64,000 nt of DNA, taken from Acidobacteriota bacterium (GTDB lineage: Bacteria; Acidobacteriota; Blastocatellia; Pyrinomonadales; Pyrinomonadaceae). Of the stretch, positions 25,901 through 35,294 are shown in pieces. Below the pieces are notes generated by a model that ran no database searches, was not told where the DNA came from, and was given only the letters and a program-made list of their open reading frames with translations. Each line of letters opens with the position of its first letter. The stretch's first letter is position 1. The DNA lies in contig JAHBSG010000019.1 of the NCBI GenBank assembly GCA_019639235.1, positions 1-64,000 on the forward strand, read 5' to 3'. The translations under genes and the position numbers were made by a program.

Positions 25901-28900
25901 AGTTCTTACCACCGACGTCAACGGCAAGCTGAACGAAGAGATAACGACCAACAACAAACTTACGCGGAACATCGACCTGAACGTGCCACCGCTTCCGGAT
26001 CTGATAGTCACAAACGTTCAGGCGCCGGAACAAGCATTTGCCGGCCAGGAGATCGACATCAACTGGACGATCGAGAACATCGGCGATGCGACAGCAAGGT
26101 ACGAGCGTGCGGACGAAAACGGTGTGAGCTTTTGGCGGGATCGCGTCTACCTTTCGCGCGATACCATTCTAAACACGAGCCAGGACAGACTGATCTTTAC
26201 AACTCCGGCCAGGTATACGCCGCTCGCCGCTGGAGCCTCGTACCCCGAGGACACCAGTACACACGCGCCAGCGGGCCAACCCCAATTGGCCAAGATCCCG
26301 ATCGATGTTGAAGGTGCGTGGTATGTCTTTGTGGTCTCTGATTTCAGCAATGACGTTTACGAATTCAACGCCGAGAACAATAACACTGCTTACGATAACG
26401 AAGGCATCGGCTCGCCAATGCCGATCCTTATCACGCCTCCGGACCTTGTGATCGATAATGCGCCCGTAGCGCCTGACAACGTCACCGCGGGTGATTCGGT
26501 TGCAGTAACTTTCGCAACCAGAAACCAGGGCGCGTTTCCCGCCGCCGTTAGCCGGCGGGACGGCATTTACTTCTCGTCCGACAACGTTTTTGACGCCAGC
26601 GATACACTGCTCGCGAGCGCGAATCGTCCGGCTCTTGATGCGGGAGCGGTCGATAACCTGGCGTTCAACATTGAGATTCCCAGATGCGTCGGCGGGACCT
26701 ACTATTTGATCGCCGTCACCGACATCGACAATAGGGTCGCCGAGTTCGACATCAAGCTCGATGCCGAAGCGAATAATGCGAGTCCCGCCAAACAGATCCA
26801 GGTCGCACTCACGCCTCCCGATCTTCAAGTAACTTCGGTGACGCATACACCCGTGTCAGGTCCCGGCACATCAGTATCGGTCACCTGGACAGTGGCTAAT
26901 ACAGGGACAGGAGCCGCCAACCGCGCTCGGCGAGACCGGATAGTGCTTGTGTCTCAATCCGGGTACGCAACGACCCTCCTCGGAAGCATCGAGCAGCAGC
27001 CGCTTGCGGCCGGGGCTTCTGTTACTCGGACGGAGTCTTTCTTCCTCCCGACGTTCATGAACGGCGAATACCGGATCGCCGTACTCGCCGACCACGACAA
27101 CACGATCTTCGAATGCGGCGGCGGCGAAGCGAACAACGAAGGAACAGCCGACCCATTCAGCGTAACCAATGGCCTTCCCGACATTGTCGTCGATGCCGCC
27201 AGCGCACCAACGACCCCGATCGTGGCCGGCTCGCAATTCCCGGTCGAATGGACGACGCGAAATGCCGGAGGAGCCCTGAACGGAACCACCGGATGGGGCG
27301 ACATTGTTTATCTTGCCCGCACGCCGAATTTTTCCACGACATTCCGCGTCCTGGCGGTCACGAATATTCAGCAGCCGCTCGCTACCGGAGAGACGTACAC
27401 CCGCCAGGCGAACGTCTCGACCGGCAACCTTGCCGCCGGAACTTATTACGTTTTCGTCGCTGCCGATGCGCGTACCAATATCTTTGAGGGCCCGCAAAAC
27501 AGCGAGTTTGAAACGAACAATATCTCTCAGGCGATTCCGGTCACGATTACATCGCCCGGTGTCGATCTTCAGACAACCGTGAACTCCGTAGCCCCGCCGA
27601 CATACTCCGGCCGCTCGGTAAATATCGAGTGGACCGTAACGAACTTCGGTGATACACAAACGCTCGGCAGCTATTGGTTTGACTGGGTCTATCTCTCGCG
27701 AGATTCGGTCATTGACAGCACCGACCGTGTTCTCGGACGAATCGCGAGAGACGGAGTTCTGGCTGCCTCGGAAAGCTATACGAAGACGGAGTCTCTTCGT
27801 CTGCCGGACGGACTCACCGGCGACTATCGGATACTTGTGAAGGCCGATGGCCGGAACGAGCTTGCCGAAAGCGACGATGAAAATAACCTGAGTGCGCCGT
27901 TCCCGGTCGTACTCGAGCTGCCGCCTCCAGCGGACCTGAACATCACGAACATAACGGTGCCTGCGTCCGGTTCGCCGGGCAGTTCGATGGTATTCCAGTG
28001 GACCGTTCAGAACTCCGGTGACTTCCCGGCGGTCGGGCCGTGGCGCGACACGGTCTATCTCTCACGCGATCAGTTCTGGGATGCAGGCGATATCCTGATC
28101 GGGCAAAGCAATCGCCAAGGGCAGCCGCTTAATTCGTTCCAGAGTGAAGTACGATCTGCCGGTTTTCAATTACCGCCGATCGATGAAGGAAATTACTACG
28201 TTATCGTGCGGGTCGATTCGCAGAACCGTGTCCGCGAAAGCAACGAGGCGAACAACATCTCGACATCGTTGACCGCGGTCCCGATCACCATCGACACCCT
28301 GACGATGAACACGCCGTTCAATACACAGATCTTCAATGGCGGGTTCAAGTCGTTCAAGTTCGCGCCCGATGAGAATGAGACGGTGCTCATCTCGCTTGTT
28401 GGGCAACCGGGCAATAACAATAGCCTGTTCACCAACTTTCTCACGGCCGCAAGCCCCGCCGACTACGATTTTCAGGGCAACGGCCTGGAAAGCGAACGAC
28501 AGGAAAACCTTGTCCCGAATACAGGGCCGGGCCCGTATTACTCTTTGGTCACGCACGAACTCATCGACAACAACGTCGCTCCACGGTTCGAAAAGGAGCC
28601 CGTAGAGGTAAAGAACGGCCAGATGGGTGTTCCGCCGCCGCCACAGGACATCACGATAACGGCAACCGTGCTTCCGTTCTCGGTGAGAAGCGTCGTCCCG
28701 GAACGCGCCGGAAACGCCGGCAAGGCAACCCTCGTCATCAACGGTGCCAAGTTCCAGCCAGGCGCAACGGTCGAGCTGGTAAACGGCGGCACGGTGCTTA
28801 CGCCGTTCAAATCCGCCGTCGGCAACACACGGATAGCTGCGATCTTTGATCTTAAGGACAAGTCACCGGGTACATACGACATCCGCGTCACAAATCCGGA

Positions 28901-31640
28901 TTCGCAGGTGACGCTACTTGAAGACGGGTTTGAGATCGTACCGGGAGGCGGCCACAGTTTGCGGCAAAGCATCGATGGCCCCGGATTCCTGCGTTTCGGC
29001 GCAAGGAATGTCAGATACACAGTGACGGCGGCAAACGACGGGTTGAATGATGCGTTCCTGGTGCCGCTTCTGATACACATTCCGGCCGGGTACGAATACA
29101 GGCTCGACCAGCGGAACATTCTCGATTTTTCGAGCACGCTGCCACCGGAACTCGCATCCGAGCCAACGAGCTACCACATCGAGCACGAATACGGGCGGAT
29201 CGTCGTGCTGATGCTCCCGATACTTCGTGCCGGCGGCGAGGTCAATATCGGCATCAATATCGACCCGGCGACCTTTGCACGGTTCGCTATTAGCGCTGTG
29301 GTGCTACCCCCGCTCGACGAGATGATGAAGCTCGGCTTCGACGAGGTCGTCGCCCAAACACCGGGACTTTCCGAATTTGGTACCGGCGGGGGAGCTGGCA
29401 CGTCGAACTCTCCAAGCTCACAAGATTGCCGCGAAAAGGTGAATGCCGAGATCAAGAAGTGCTATCTCGGCTTCGCCAGATCCCTGTTCTTTTACCTTCT
29501 GTCATTCATTCCGGGAGGTAACGACGACTGCCTTGCCGCCGCGGCCGGGTTCATCAACGGGGTTGCCGATGTCGCATCAAACGTAGTTCTCAATAACGTT
29601 GTCTTGGGCGATAAGTTAGACGGCCTGGGCGTAGCCGGCTCGGGAATGACCTTGATGGGCTCCTTGATAACGAAAGGATTAGCATGTGCGGGGAGGTCCA
29701 TTACCGCTCTCGATCTTGCTTTCAAGATCGCCGGAGCACTTCAGTTATTGATCGACCTATACAAGTGTATGAATTTGGATTGGTGTACACCGGTCGGTCG
29801 GCCAGCCGCAAACGACCCGAATGAGAAATATGGGCCGCGTGGGTACGGTAATGAACAGTTCGTCCCTGCACGCCGGGCACTGCATTACCAGATCAGCTTT
29901 GAGAATCTGGCCGAAGCCGATGCACCGGCGCAGCGGATATTCATCACAGACCAGTTGCCGCCGGAGCTTGACCCTCGGACCGTTCGATTGAAGGAGATAG
30001 AATTCAATCACCAGCGGTTCGTGGTGCCGGACAACCGGGCGTTCTATTCAACCCGCGTTGATTTCAACGCTAACGGCAACTCGATCAAGGCCGATATCTC
30101 CGCCGGGCTCGATGTCATAAATCGGCGTATCACGTGGACGATGACCGCGATCGACCCGCAAACAGGCGATCTGCCGATAGATCCGTTCATCGGCCTGCTG
30201 CCACCCAATAACGAGACGAACGACGGACAAGGGTTTGTGACATTTACGGTCGAGGCGTACCCGACCTTCCCAAACCGGACCCCGATCGCAAACAATGCCA
30301 CGATCATCTTTGACCAACAGGCCCCGATCGTGACCAATACGACGACAAACCTTCTCGACAGCGTTGTGCCGGCAAGCCAGGTCGCACCGCTCGCACCGGC
30401 GCAAGGCTCGAACGAGTTCGTATTGAACTGGACAAGCAATGACGATATGGACGGCTCCGGTTTTGCTTACTGCGAGATCCGCGTTTCTGAGAACAATGGG
30501 CCGTTCCGTCCTTTCATAACTTCAACAACTCCGTCGGGCTCGGAGACCTTTATCGGAAACTGGGGCACGGATTACGCCTTCTACAGTTCGTGCGCCGACA
30601 ACGCGGGGAATATCGAGGCGGCTCCGGCCAACCCGGATGCGACGACAAAGACGCCGGGCGGAGCGACCGAATCCGACGTTGCTCCGAGGCCGAACGGAAG
30701 CGACGGCACCGTCGGCGGTGATGACGTCGCACAACTACGCCGGTTTGCGGCAGGGCTTGATACGGACCTTCTCTTCAACGAGTTCCAACGTGCTGACACG
30801 GCTCCGCGAGAAGAAGGCGGGAATGGGCTGCTCTCCGTTGCAGATGTGATGCAGGGCCGGCGCTATGCCGCCGGACTCGATCCCATCGCAAGGGCCTTTG
30901 GCCCGAATGCAGCGTCTGGTTCCCCCGGTGTCTCCAAGCCGGCGGCCGAGTTCGGTTCACCGCGAAGACTAACACCGGTTCGGGTCTCGCGTATTGGCAA
31001 TGTGCTTCAACTTGGTATCGAACTTGAATCTGAGGGCGACGAGTCCGGGCTTGGGTTCACGCTTAACTTCGATCCCGCAATCCTTTCCTCGCCTCGAAAT
31101 ATCGTCGCCGGTAGCGGAGCTTCCGGTTCGGCTGTCACTGTCAATGACAGCGAGGCGACGTCCGGAAAACTCGGGATAATCCTTGATCGTGCGCCGAACC
31201 AGCCGATCGAGGCCGGGGTTCGTCAGGTACTTCTTATCGAGTTCGACGTCGCTCCCGGAGCCCCGACCTCGACAACAATGAGCTTTGGCGGCGGAGCGGT
31301 TACGGAAGAGGTTGTCGGTGCGGATGCATTGGCCTTGCCGTCGGCGTTCCCCGAGACGGTCGTCTCGCTTGCCGGTCCGACCTCAGCGAGCGTTGAGCTT
31401 ACCGGGCGCGTGACTTCGCGGAGCGGATTTGCTGTGCCGAACGCCGAGGTTGTCGTCATCGACAAGGCCGGTGCCTCGCGGCGGGTCCGAACGAATCCGT
31501 TCGGAAAATTCACTGTCTCAGAACTCCCGGCGGGGCAGACGTATTTTATCCAGGTCAAGGCTAAGGAACACCTATTCGACATCGTCGTCATTGACCTTGC
31601 TAGCGACGTTTACGACCTCGAGGTCGTCGCCCGCGAATGA
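22968..31640 (+). CDS. Giant secreted multi-domain protein: PD40 propeller, ten CARDB repeats, dockerin, cohesin
   Basis: A 2,890-residue exported protein, started at ATG 22968 with GGAG upstream; the signal peptide ends near residue 36. In order: PD40/TolB-like propeller (~100-410, AWSPDGSKIVF); Ig-like domain (~418-515); ten CARDB-like repeats of ~126 residues (~516-1780), each with xPDLxV...W.V.N.G...RDxVYLSxD; TIG-like domain (~1900-1993); DUF11-like domain (~2000-2105); a hydrophobic Cys-containing stretch (~2165-2275); a DPNEKYGP domain (~2283-2478); Ig-like domain; dockerin-like pair (~2570-2640: NGSDGTVGGDDV and GNGLLSVADV); cohesin-like domain (~2668-2800); and a carboxypeptidase-regulatory-like end. 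Probably a surface adhesin or scaffold; no enzymatic domain seen. Confidence 0.9.
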   Translation: MQFSKRLGRLRTLTITICLLALAAGGTTAFTAFADSSGTVRDLIGAVIPATLARELAVAGEANQKPEGDRAGSPSARLIFGRGDLPLLFPQRRDSIFLFDPASGPQVVSSIKDFEPAWSPDGSKIVFISLRDGPSPSNYFQRQQYREIYTMNRDGTDQRRLGGVFFGGESQPSFSFHTNPNDQRIVYTADYSGQGTGIYTMNTSGGDQQVLLSDIEGACFTKEPIKAGRNQSRKSDRVFPGIWGGIDTPNYSPDNQHIIFGYAGFDGVNVYRINSDGSNCTLLYESEGSYFATEARYSPDGTKIALFHRVDIIAGGQGENAGPFTQRILRVIDSTTGEILNDYQPPNFWSSPVWSPDGSEIAYLGGSIDPEGNEVANNEIWTFDLTTQIPEQVLFDGVPEAFQGLSWRVPAAATPLLRIRINDPNPVTAGQSTTGTVYLSAPAPAGGTVINLSRSGATGIIDLPQSSVTVPEGATEATFPINTTVRLDHRSNDVTASRSAPFALATATVSVSPSRPDIRVVSVDAPETVGPATPFQITSTVDNIGPVTTGSGFTDKVFFSTDAIFDSGTDLEVSSVAQATLLPSGISVKQLNVTIPSNRVPSNGTYYLIYEANSFRNVDEGGAYANNQVAVPIDVVLPDLVAEDVVVPAVVEPAVNYPVSWKVRNIGGATTGNSQFFSHKLYFSFDQTIGNTDDIELSSRSDINLGPGGVITVNANISVPSVPARPSGPGKFYVKVDELNSVNEGLPDGTGETNNTTAVDIDFQYNISDLQVTAGSAPAEVETETAFAVSWTTANAGNKISPPSTDRVYFSADNQEGGDVLLGSFALPAVGPGQSVDRIQDVTIPTSAIPASGNFYVYVKADATNSVNEGENEGNNTRFIPLFVRRLLRPDLQVTNITAPNTAFFGQTIQVQWTVTNNGQGPTNASLWRDRVNLNTNGSSSTGKVAEVENITALNPGESYIASATFKIPNGLVGSYQIVLTTDVNGKLNEEITTNNKLTRNIDLNVPPLPDLIVTNVQAPEQAFAGQEIDINWTIENIGDATARYERADENGVSFWRDRVYLSRDTILNTSQDRLIFTTPARYTPLAAGASYPEDTSTHAPAGQPQLAKIPIDVEGAWYVFVVSDFSNDVYEFNAENNNTAYDNEGIGSPMPILITPPDLVIDNAPVAPDNVTAGDSVAVTFATRNQGAFPAAVSRRDGIYFSSDNVFDASDTLLASANRPALDAGAVDNLAFNIEIPRCVGGTYYLIAVTDIDNRVAEFDIKLDAEANNASPAKQIQVALTPPDLQVTSVTHTPVSGPGTSVSVTWTVANTGTGAANRARRDRIVLVSQSGYATTLLGSIEQQPLAAGASVTRTESFFLPTFMNGEYRIAVLADHDNTIFECGGGEANNEGTADPFSVTNGLPDIVVDAASAPTTPIVAGSQFPVEWTTRNAGGALNGTTGWGDIVYLARTPNFSTTFRVLAVTNIQQPLATGETYTRQANVSTGNLAAGTYYVFVAADARTNIFEGPQNSEFETNNISQAIPVTITSPGVDLQTTVNSVAPPTYSGRSVNIEWTVTNFGDTQTLGSYWFDWVYLSRDSVIDSTDRVLGRIARDGVLAASESYTKTESLRLPDGLTGDYRILVKADGRNELAESDDENNLSAPFPVVLELPPPADLNITNITVPASGSPGSSMVFQWTVQNSGDFPAVGPWRDTVYLSRDQFWDAGDILIGQSNRQGQPLNSFQSEVRSAGFQLPPIDEGNYYVIVRVDSQNRVRESNEANNISTSLTAVPITIDTLTMNTPFNTQIFNGGFKSFKFAPDENETVLISLVGQPGNNNSLFTNFLTAASPADYDFQGNGLESERQENLVPNTGPGPYYSLVTHELIDNNVAPRFEKEPVEVKNGQMGVPPPPQDITITATVLPFSVRSVVPERAGNAGKATLVINGAKFQPGATVELVNGGTVLTPFKSAVGNTRIAAIFDLKDKSPGTYDIRVTNPDSQVTLLEDGFEIVPGGGHSLRQSIDGPGFLRFGARNVRYTVTAANDGLNDAFLVPLLIHIPAGYEYRLDQRNILDFSSTLPPELASEPTSYHIEHEYGRIVVLMLPILRAGGEVNIGINIDPATFARFAISAVVLPPLDEMMKLGFDEVVAQTPGLSEFGTGGGAGTSNSPSSQDCREKVNAEIKKCYLGFARSLFFYLLSFIPGGNDDCLAAAAGFINGVADVASNVVLNNVVLGDKLDGLGVAGSGMTLMGSLITKGLACAGRSITALDLAFKIAGALQLLIDLYKCMNLDWCTPVGRPAANDPNEKYGPRGYGNEQFVPARRALHYQISFENLAEADAPAQRIFITDQLPPELDPRTVRLKEIEFNHQRFVVPDNRAFYSTRVDFNANGNSIKADISAGLDVINRRITWTMTAIDPQTGDLPIDPFIGLLPPNNETNDGQGFVTFTVEAYPTFPNRTPIANNATIIFDQQAPIVTNTTTNLLDSVVPASQVAPLAPAQGSNEFVLNWTSNDDMDGSGFAYCEIRVSENNGPFRPFITSTTPSGSETFIGNWGTDYAFYSSCADNAGNIEAAPANPDATTKTPGGATESDVAPRPNGSDGTVGGDDVAQLRRFAAGLDTDLLFNEFQRADTAPREEGGNGLLSVADVMQGRRYAAGLDPIARAFGPNAASGSPGVSKPAAEFGSPRRLTPVRVSRIGNVLQLGIELESEGDESGLGFTLNFDPAILSSPRNIVAGSGASGSAVTVNDSEATSGKLGIILDRAPNQPIEAGVRQVLLIEFDVAPGAPTSTTMSFGGGAVTEEVVGADALALPSAFPETVVSLAGPTSASVELTGRVTSRSGFAVPNAEVVVIDKAGASRRVRTNPFGKFTVSELPAGQTYFIQVKAKEHLFDIVVIDLASDVYDLEVVARE

Positions 31641-31669
31641 TCTCTTGAAGGAACCTCCCGTTCCTATTT

Positions 31670-31698
31670 GGCCGGGTACTAAACCCGGCCCTTTTTTA
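31670..31698 (+). terminator. Intrinsic terminator of the giant gene
   Basis: GGCCGGGT and ACCCGGCC form a perfect 8-base stem around ACTAA, followed by CTTTTTTAAT. It lies 30 bases past the stop. Confidence 0.95.
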
Positions 31699-31725
31699 AT
31701 CCGGTCACGTCGTTTTCGTCATATA

Positions 31726-32235
31726 ATGATGCACGGAATGGTTATTCGGACTGCTAATGAATGCGACCGTGATGGTATCTGGGAGATAATCCGGGAGGTG
31801 ATCGCCGGCGGGGATACTTATGTCTTTGATCCGGGGTCTTCGAGAGAAGAGATGCTCGACTACTGGTTCTCGCCCGAGAAGTACGTTTACGTTGCGTCAG
31901 AAATGAGCAGCCAAGAAACCGAGGTCGTTATCGGCACGTTCTGGTTAAAGGCGAATCAGCCCGGCCTTGGCGATCACGTCTGCAACGCTGCGTACATGGT
32001 TTCGCCCGAGGCCCACGGCAAGGGCATCGGGCGAAAGATGGCCGAGTTTTCGCTCGAAGAAGCCCGCCGGCTCGGCTTTACCGCAATGCAGTTCAACTTC
32101 GTCGTCGCCTCGAACACAGCGGCGGTTCGGCTTTGGCAGTCGATCGGGATGGAGATCATCGGCACCATCCCCCACGCCTTCCGCCACAAAACCCTCGGCC
32201 CGACCGACGCCTATATAATGTTTCGAGAACTCTAG
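31726..32235 (+). CDS. GNAT-family N-acetyltransferase
   Basis: A ~169-residue GNAT acetyltransferase. The acetyl-CoA-binding motif is AHGKGIGRKMAEFSLEEA, preceded by the NAAYMVSPE strand and followed by GFTAMQFNFVVASNTAAVRL and LWQSIGMEIIGTIPHAF. This pattern matches YhhY/phosphinothricin-like enzymes that acetylate small amines or protein N-termini; the substrate is unknown. The start is uncertain: ATGs at 31726, 31729 and 31738 are in frame and none has a strong ribosome site. I report the first, but 31738 is equally plausible. The gene ends 13 bases from the convergent TPR gene with no terminator visible between. Confidence 0.88.
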   Translation: MMHGMVIRTANECDRDGIWEIIREVIAGGDTYVFDPGSSREEMLDYWFSPEKYVYVASEMSSQETEVVIGTFWLKANQPGLGDHVCNAAYMVSPEAHGKGIGRKMAEFSLEEARRLGFTAMQFNFVVASNTAAVRLWQSIGMEIIGTIPHAFRHKTLGPTDAYIMFREL

Positions 32236-32248
32236 CTCGGCCGCGCGA

Positions 32249-33178
32249 TCAATTCGGCGGCATTCCTGCCTTCTCGGCACGTGCTTGCAGGTCTTTAGCT
32301 ATTTCCGCATCGAGTACCTGAAGAACGGCGATCTGCGTTCGAACCCCGGCGTAGTTCTTCAGGTTCATATATGCCAGCCCGAGGCCCAGTTGTGCCACAA
32401 CTTCCTTGGCGTCGAGTGCGATCGACTTTTTATAAGTTTCGACCGCCCGCTGGTTCTGCTTGGTGTTCAGGTAGGCGTCTCCCAGATATGCAAAGACAAG
32501 AGCCGATTTCGGAGAAAGCACCGCAGACCTCTCGTAGTATGGGATCGATTCCGCATAAAGATTCTGGTTGTAATAGGCGTTTCCCAGATTGAAATGGGCG
32601 TCGGACAAGTCGGGATTTAACTTGATCGCCTCAGTAAGCGGAGCTACGGCGTCCTTATAGCGTTTCTGGCCATTTAGGATCATCCCTAGGTTTATCTTTG
32701 CCGTCGCGTGTTTCGGATCGATCCTTATCGCTTCTCGTGTATATTTCTCCGCGTCCGGGTATTGCTTGGCTTTGTAGAGCGAGTACCCGAGGAAATAATT
32801 CGCGTTGAAGTTGTTGGGCTCGATCAGGAGTTCGTCCCAAAACGCCGCGGCCGCGTTCGTAAAATCATTGATCAAAAGATTTGCCCGGCCGACGTATTCA
32901 TGATACTTGGCCACCTTTGCCGAGATCTGTGCCGCTTTAGCGAAAGGCGGAAGGGATTCCTTGTACTTGCGGAGATTGAAGAGCGACAAGCCATAGTTGA
33001 AAAAAGCGGCGTCGTTCGCAGGCTCTTTTAGCGTTATCTTTCTGAAAGTTTCCGCTGCAGCCTCGAACTGCTTGGCATTGAACTGCTGAAGTCCGGTTTG
33101 GAAATCCGGATCCTGCGCGTTGGCAACGGCTGCGGAGAGAACAAGAAAAGCGAAGGTCGTAACGAGTAGTTTCTTCAT
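32249..33178 (-). CDS. Periplasmic TPR-repeat protein
   Basis: A 309-residue exported protein. A signal peptide (MKKLLVTTFAFLVLSAAVAN) is followed by about eight tetratricopeptide repeats filling residues 25-300. Examples are PANDAAFFNYGLSLFNLRKY, NNFNANYFLGYSLYKAKQY and KSALVFAYLGDAYLNTKQN, each with the W/Y/L-G-Y-A-F-A-P spacing. TPR arrays bind peptides or proteins; in the periplasm they often help assemble envelope or secretion complexes. The partner is not evident from the neighbours. It is the downstream gene of a minus-strand pair, with a terminator between it and the upstream gene. Confidence 0.92.
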   Translation of the reverse strand: MKKLLVTTFAFLVLSAAVANAQDPDFQTGLQQFNAKQFEAAAETFRKITLKEPANDAAFFNYGLSLFNLRKYKESLPPFAKAAQISAKVAKYHEYVGRANLLINDFTNAAAAFWDELLIEPNNFNANYFLGYSLYKAKQYPDAEKYTREAIRIDPKHATAKINLGMILNGQKRYKDAVAPLTEAIKLNPDLSDAHFNLGNAYYNQNLYAESIPYYERSAVLSPKSALVFAYLGDAYLNTKQNQRAVETYKKSIALDAKEVVAQLGLGLAYMNLKNYAGVRTQIAVLQVLDAEIAKDLQARAEKAGMPPN

Positions 33179-33237
33179 AATGGGGCCTCAAACCGAGGAA
33201 ATAATAATACCAAACTTGGGTGATGTCACCCGCAAAC

Positions 33238-33271
33238 GAAAAAAACCGGCCGTCCATCGAAGAACGGCCGG
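33238..33271 (-). terminator. Intrinsic terminator on the minus strand
   Basis: On the minus strand CCGGCCGT and ACGGCCGG form an 8-base stem around a ten-base loop, followed by TTTTTTTCG. It lies 18 bases past the stop of the beta-rich secreted protein gene (33289-33858), insulating the TPR gene. Confidence 0.93.
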
Positions 33272-33288
33272 GCTATGAGCATTCGCGG

Positions 33289-33858
33289 CTAGCGCGGCTT
33301 GATCGTAACGGTAAGTGTGTATGCACCCTCGGTCCTTTTTCCTGCGCCGGCAACACCGATCAGGATGCTGTACGGTGAGTTGACCGAGATGAAGTCGAAC
33401 TTGCGTGTTCCGTCGTCGCGGTTCGTAACGCGACGTCCGGACGGCAGATTTGCGTAGAGCGGATAGCTTGCTTCGCACGAGATAGCCGAGCGGATGTTTG
33501 GCGGCAGCGGCTGATCTCCCGCAGCCATCCCTTGCCTGATCCCGTAGAGGCTGAGCCGCGCGTTGCCCTCTGGCTTGAGCGTGACGGTCATCGCCGATGC
33601 CGCCGGGAGCGTTATCCGGTAAAAGACGTGGTTGCCGTCAAACATCTCGAACCGAGTTCCCGGAAAACACGCAACGCTGCTGCTCTCGGCCCAACGGAGC
33701 GGGATCGTCTGTCCGGCGGAGATATTTCCTTTGATCTCACCGATATTGGAGTTTGCAGGAAGCGTCAAGGGGATGACCTTGACCTGCGGTTCGCTTTGGG
33801 CAAGCGTGAAGGCGGCAAGCGGCAGCAAAAGCAAAAAAGCTCGGATAATTGACTTCAT
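33289..33858 (-). CDS. Small secreted beta-rich protein of unknown function
   Basis: A 189-residue protein with a signal peptide (SIIRAFLLLLPLAAFTLAQ, cleaved near residue 20). The remainder is beta-rich and reads like a PPC-type C-terminal domain: strands such as VFYRITLPAASAMTVTLKPE, ARLSLYGIRQG, and a final GAYTLTVTIKPR. Such domains are found in secreted peptidases and phosphatases as folding or binding modules; here it stands alone. Two cysteines (Cys56 and Cys105 by rough count) could form a disulfide. I do not recognise a full-length family. Confidence 0.75.
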   Translation of the reverse strand: MKSIIRAFLLLLPLAAFTLAQSEPQVKVIPLTLPANSNIGEIKGNISAGQTIPLRWAESSSVACFPGTRFEMFDGNHVFYRITLPAASAMTVTLKPEGNARLSLYGIRQGMAAGDQPLPPNIRSAISCEASYPLYANLPSGRRVTNRDDGTRKFDFISVNSPYSILIGVAGAGKRTEGAYTLTVTIKPR

Positions 33859-34088
33859 CGTAAACGGAACCTCCCTTTTGATTGGTAATGGGCAAACAGG
33901 TTCGGCCGCGGCCGCTCCTGCACAAAATGGTTAAAGTTCGTCGATCCGGAGATCGTGAGGAGAAAGAATTGACCCAAGAATCATAACCCAAAAGCCGTGC
34001 TTCGGAAAAAGCAGAAGCTCGGCCGCTACAATAAACCGCGGCTGCGATAGCCGTTCGGCGGGGAAGTATTCTACAATCCATTCTTTGT

Positions 34089-35294
34089 ATGACGATCGAC
34101 GAACAACTGGAGTTTTTGGGAAAAGGCACCGTTGACCTTATCCGCGAAGAGGACCTGCGAGCGAAGCTTGAGCGTTCGGCAAAGACGGGAAAGCCGCTTC
34201 GCGTAAAGCTCGGGCTCGACCCGACGGCGCCGGATATTCACCTTGGCCACACGGTCGTGATCCGGAAGCTGAAGGCCTTTCAGGATCTCGGCCATACTGT
34301 CATTTTCCTCATCGGCGATTTCACCGGAATGATCGGTGACCCATCGGGAAAGAACGTCACCAGGCCGCCGCTCTCGCGTGAAGAGGTCAACGCAAACGCC
34401 GAGACCTACAAGCAGCAGATGTTCAAGCTGCTCGACCCCGAAAAGACGGAACTTCGTTTCAATGGCGAATGGATGGACAAATTCACCGCCCAGGATTTCG
34501 TAAAGCTCTGCGCCAAAACGACCGTCCGCCAGATCCTCGAACGCGACGACTTTACCAAGCGGATGCAGGAGGAAAAGCCGATCTCGCTCCACGAATTGCT
34601 CTATCCGCTAACGCAGGGCTATGACTCGGTGGCGCTTGAGTCGGACGTCGAGCTCGGTGGGACCGATCAGAAGTTCAACCTGCTTATGGGCCGCAATCTT
34701 CAGCGCGAGTTTGGCCAGGAGCCGCAGGTGATAATCACCACGCCGCTGCTTGAGGGCCTGGACGGCGTCAACAAGATGTCGAAGTCGCTGAATAACTACA
34801 TTGGCATCGAGGAGCCGCCAAATGAGATGTTCGGCAAGGTAATGTCTATCTCCGATGAGCTGATGTGGCGTTACTACGAATTGCTGACCGACCTAACCGG
34901 ATCTGAGATCTCAAACTTGAGGTCTGAAATTGATAAGGGAGAAAATCCCCGAAACCTGAAGGTCAGGCTAGCAAAGCTGATAATCACGGACTTTCATTCC
35001 GCGGCCGATGCAGAAGCCGCCGAAGAGGACTTTAACCGCCGGTTCGTCCAGAAAGAAGTGCCCGATGATATCGAACTAAAGCAAATGCCTGCAGGCACTT
35101 ACAGGCTCGCCGAGCTGCTTGCCGAAACGGGACTTGCCGCTTCGAAGGGCGAGGCAAAACGGCTGATCGAGCAAGGCGGAGTAAAGATCGACGGCGAAAA
35201 AGCATCGAACTCCGCAGCCGAGATAAGCGTCTCTGATAATGAGATCTTGATGCAGGTGGGAAAGCGTAAGTTTCTTAAGCTGATTGGAAACTAA
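34089..35294 (+). CDS. tyrS: Tyrosyl-tRNA synthetase
   Basis: A 401-residue class I aminoacyl-tRNA synthetase that charges tRNA-Tyr. The HIGH-type motif is HLGH at 51-54 in [14 protein letters not shown], the tyrosine pocket includes [13 protein letters not shown] (76-88), and KMSKS is at 229-233. An S4 RNA-binding domain closes the protein (~335-395, [20 protein letters not shown]). The ~400-residue length and motif style match the TyrZ-like branch. The Shine-Dalgarno is weak; a TACAAT box only 11 bases before the ATG could make the message nearly leaderless. Its end overlaps the next gene if that gene uses a TTG start. Confidence 0.97.
   Translation: MTIDEQLEFLGKGTVDLIREEDLRAKLERSAKTGKPLRVKLGLDPTAPDIHLGHTVVIRKLKAFQDLGHTVIFLIGDFTGMIGDPSGKNVTRPPLSREEVNANAETYKQQMFKLLDPEKTELRFNGEWMDKFTAQDFVKLCAKTTVRQILERDDFTKRMQEEKPISLHELLYPLTQGYDSVALESDVELGGTDQKFNLLMGRNLQREFGQEPQVIITTPLLEGLDGVNKMSKSLNNYIGIEEPPNEMFGKVMSISDELMWRYYELLTDLTGSEISNLRSEIDKGENPRNLKVRLAKLIITDFHSAADAEAAEEDFNRRFVQKEVPDDIELKQMPAGTYRLAELLAETGLAASKGEAKRLIEQGGVKIDGEKASNSAAEISVSDNEILMQVGKRKFLKLIGN

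Noticed and set aside
24501-27659. Several long minus-strand open frames (150-280 codons) inside the giant gene
   Set aside because: They run opposite to a continuous 2,890-codon gene with clear repeat domains, contain no recognisable motifs and lack ribosome sites. High GC at codon position 3 makes such shadow frames common.
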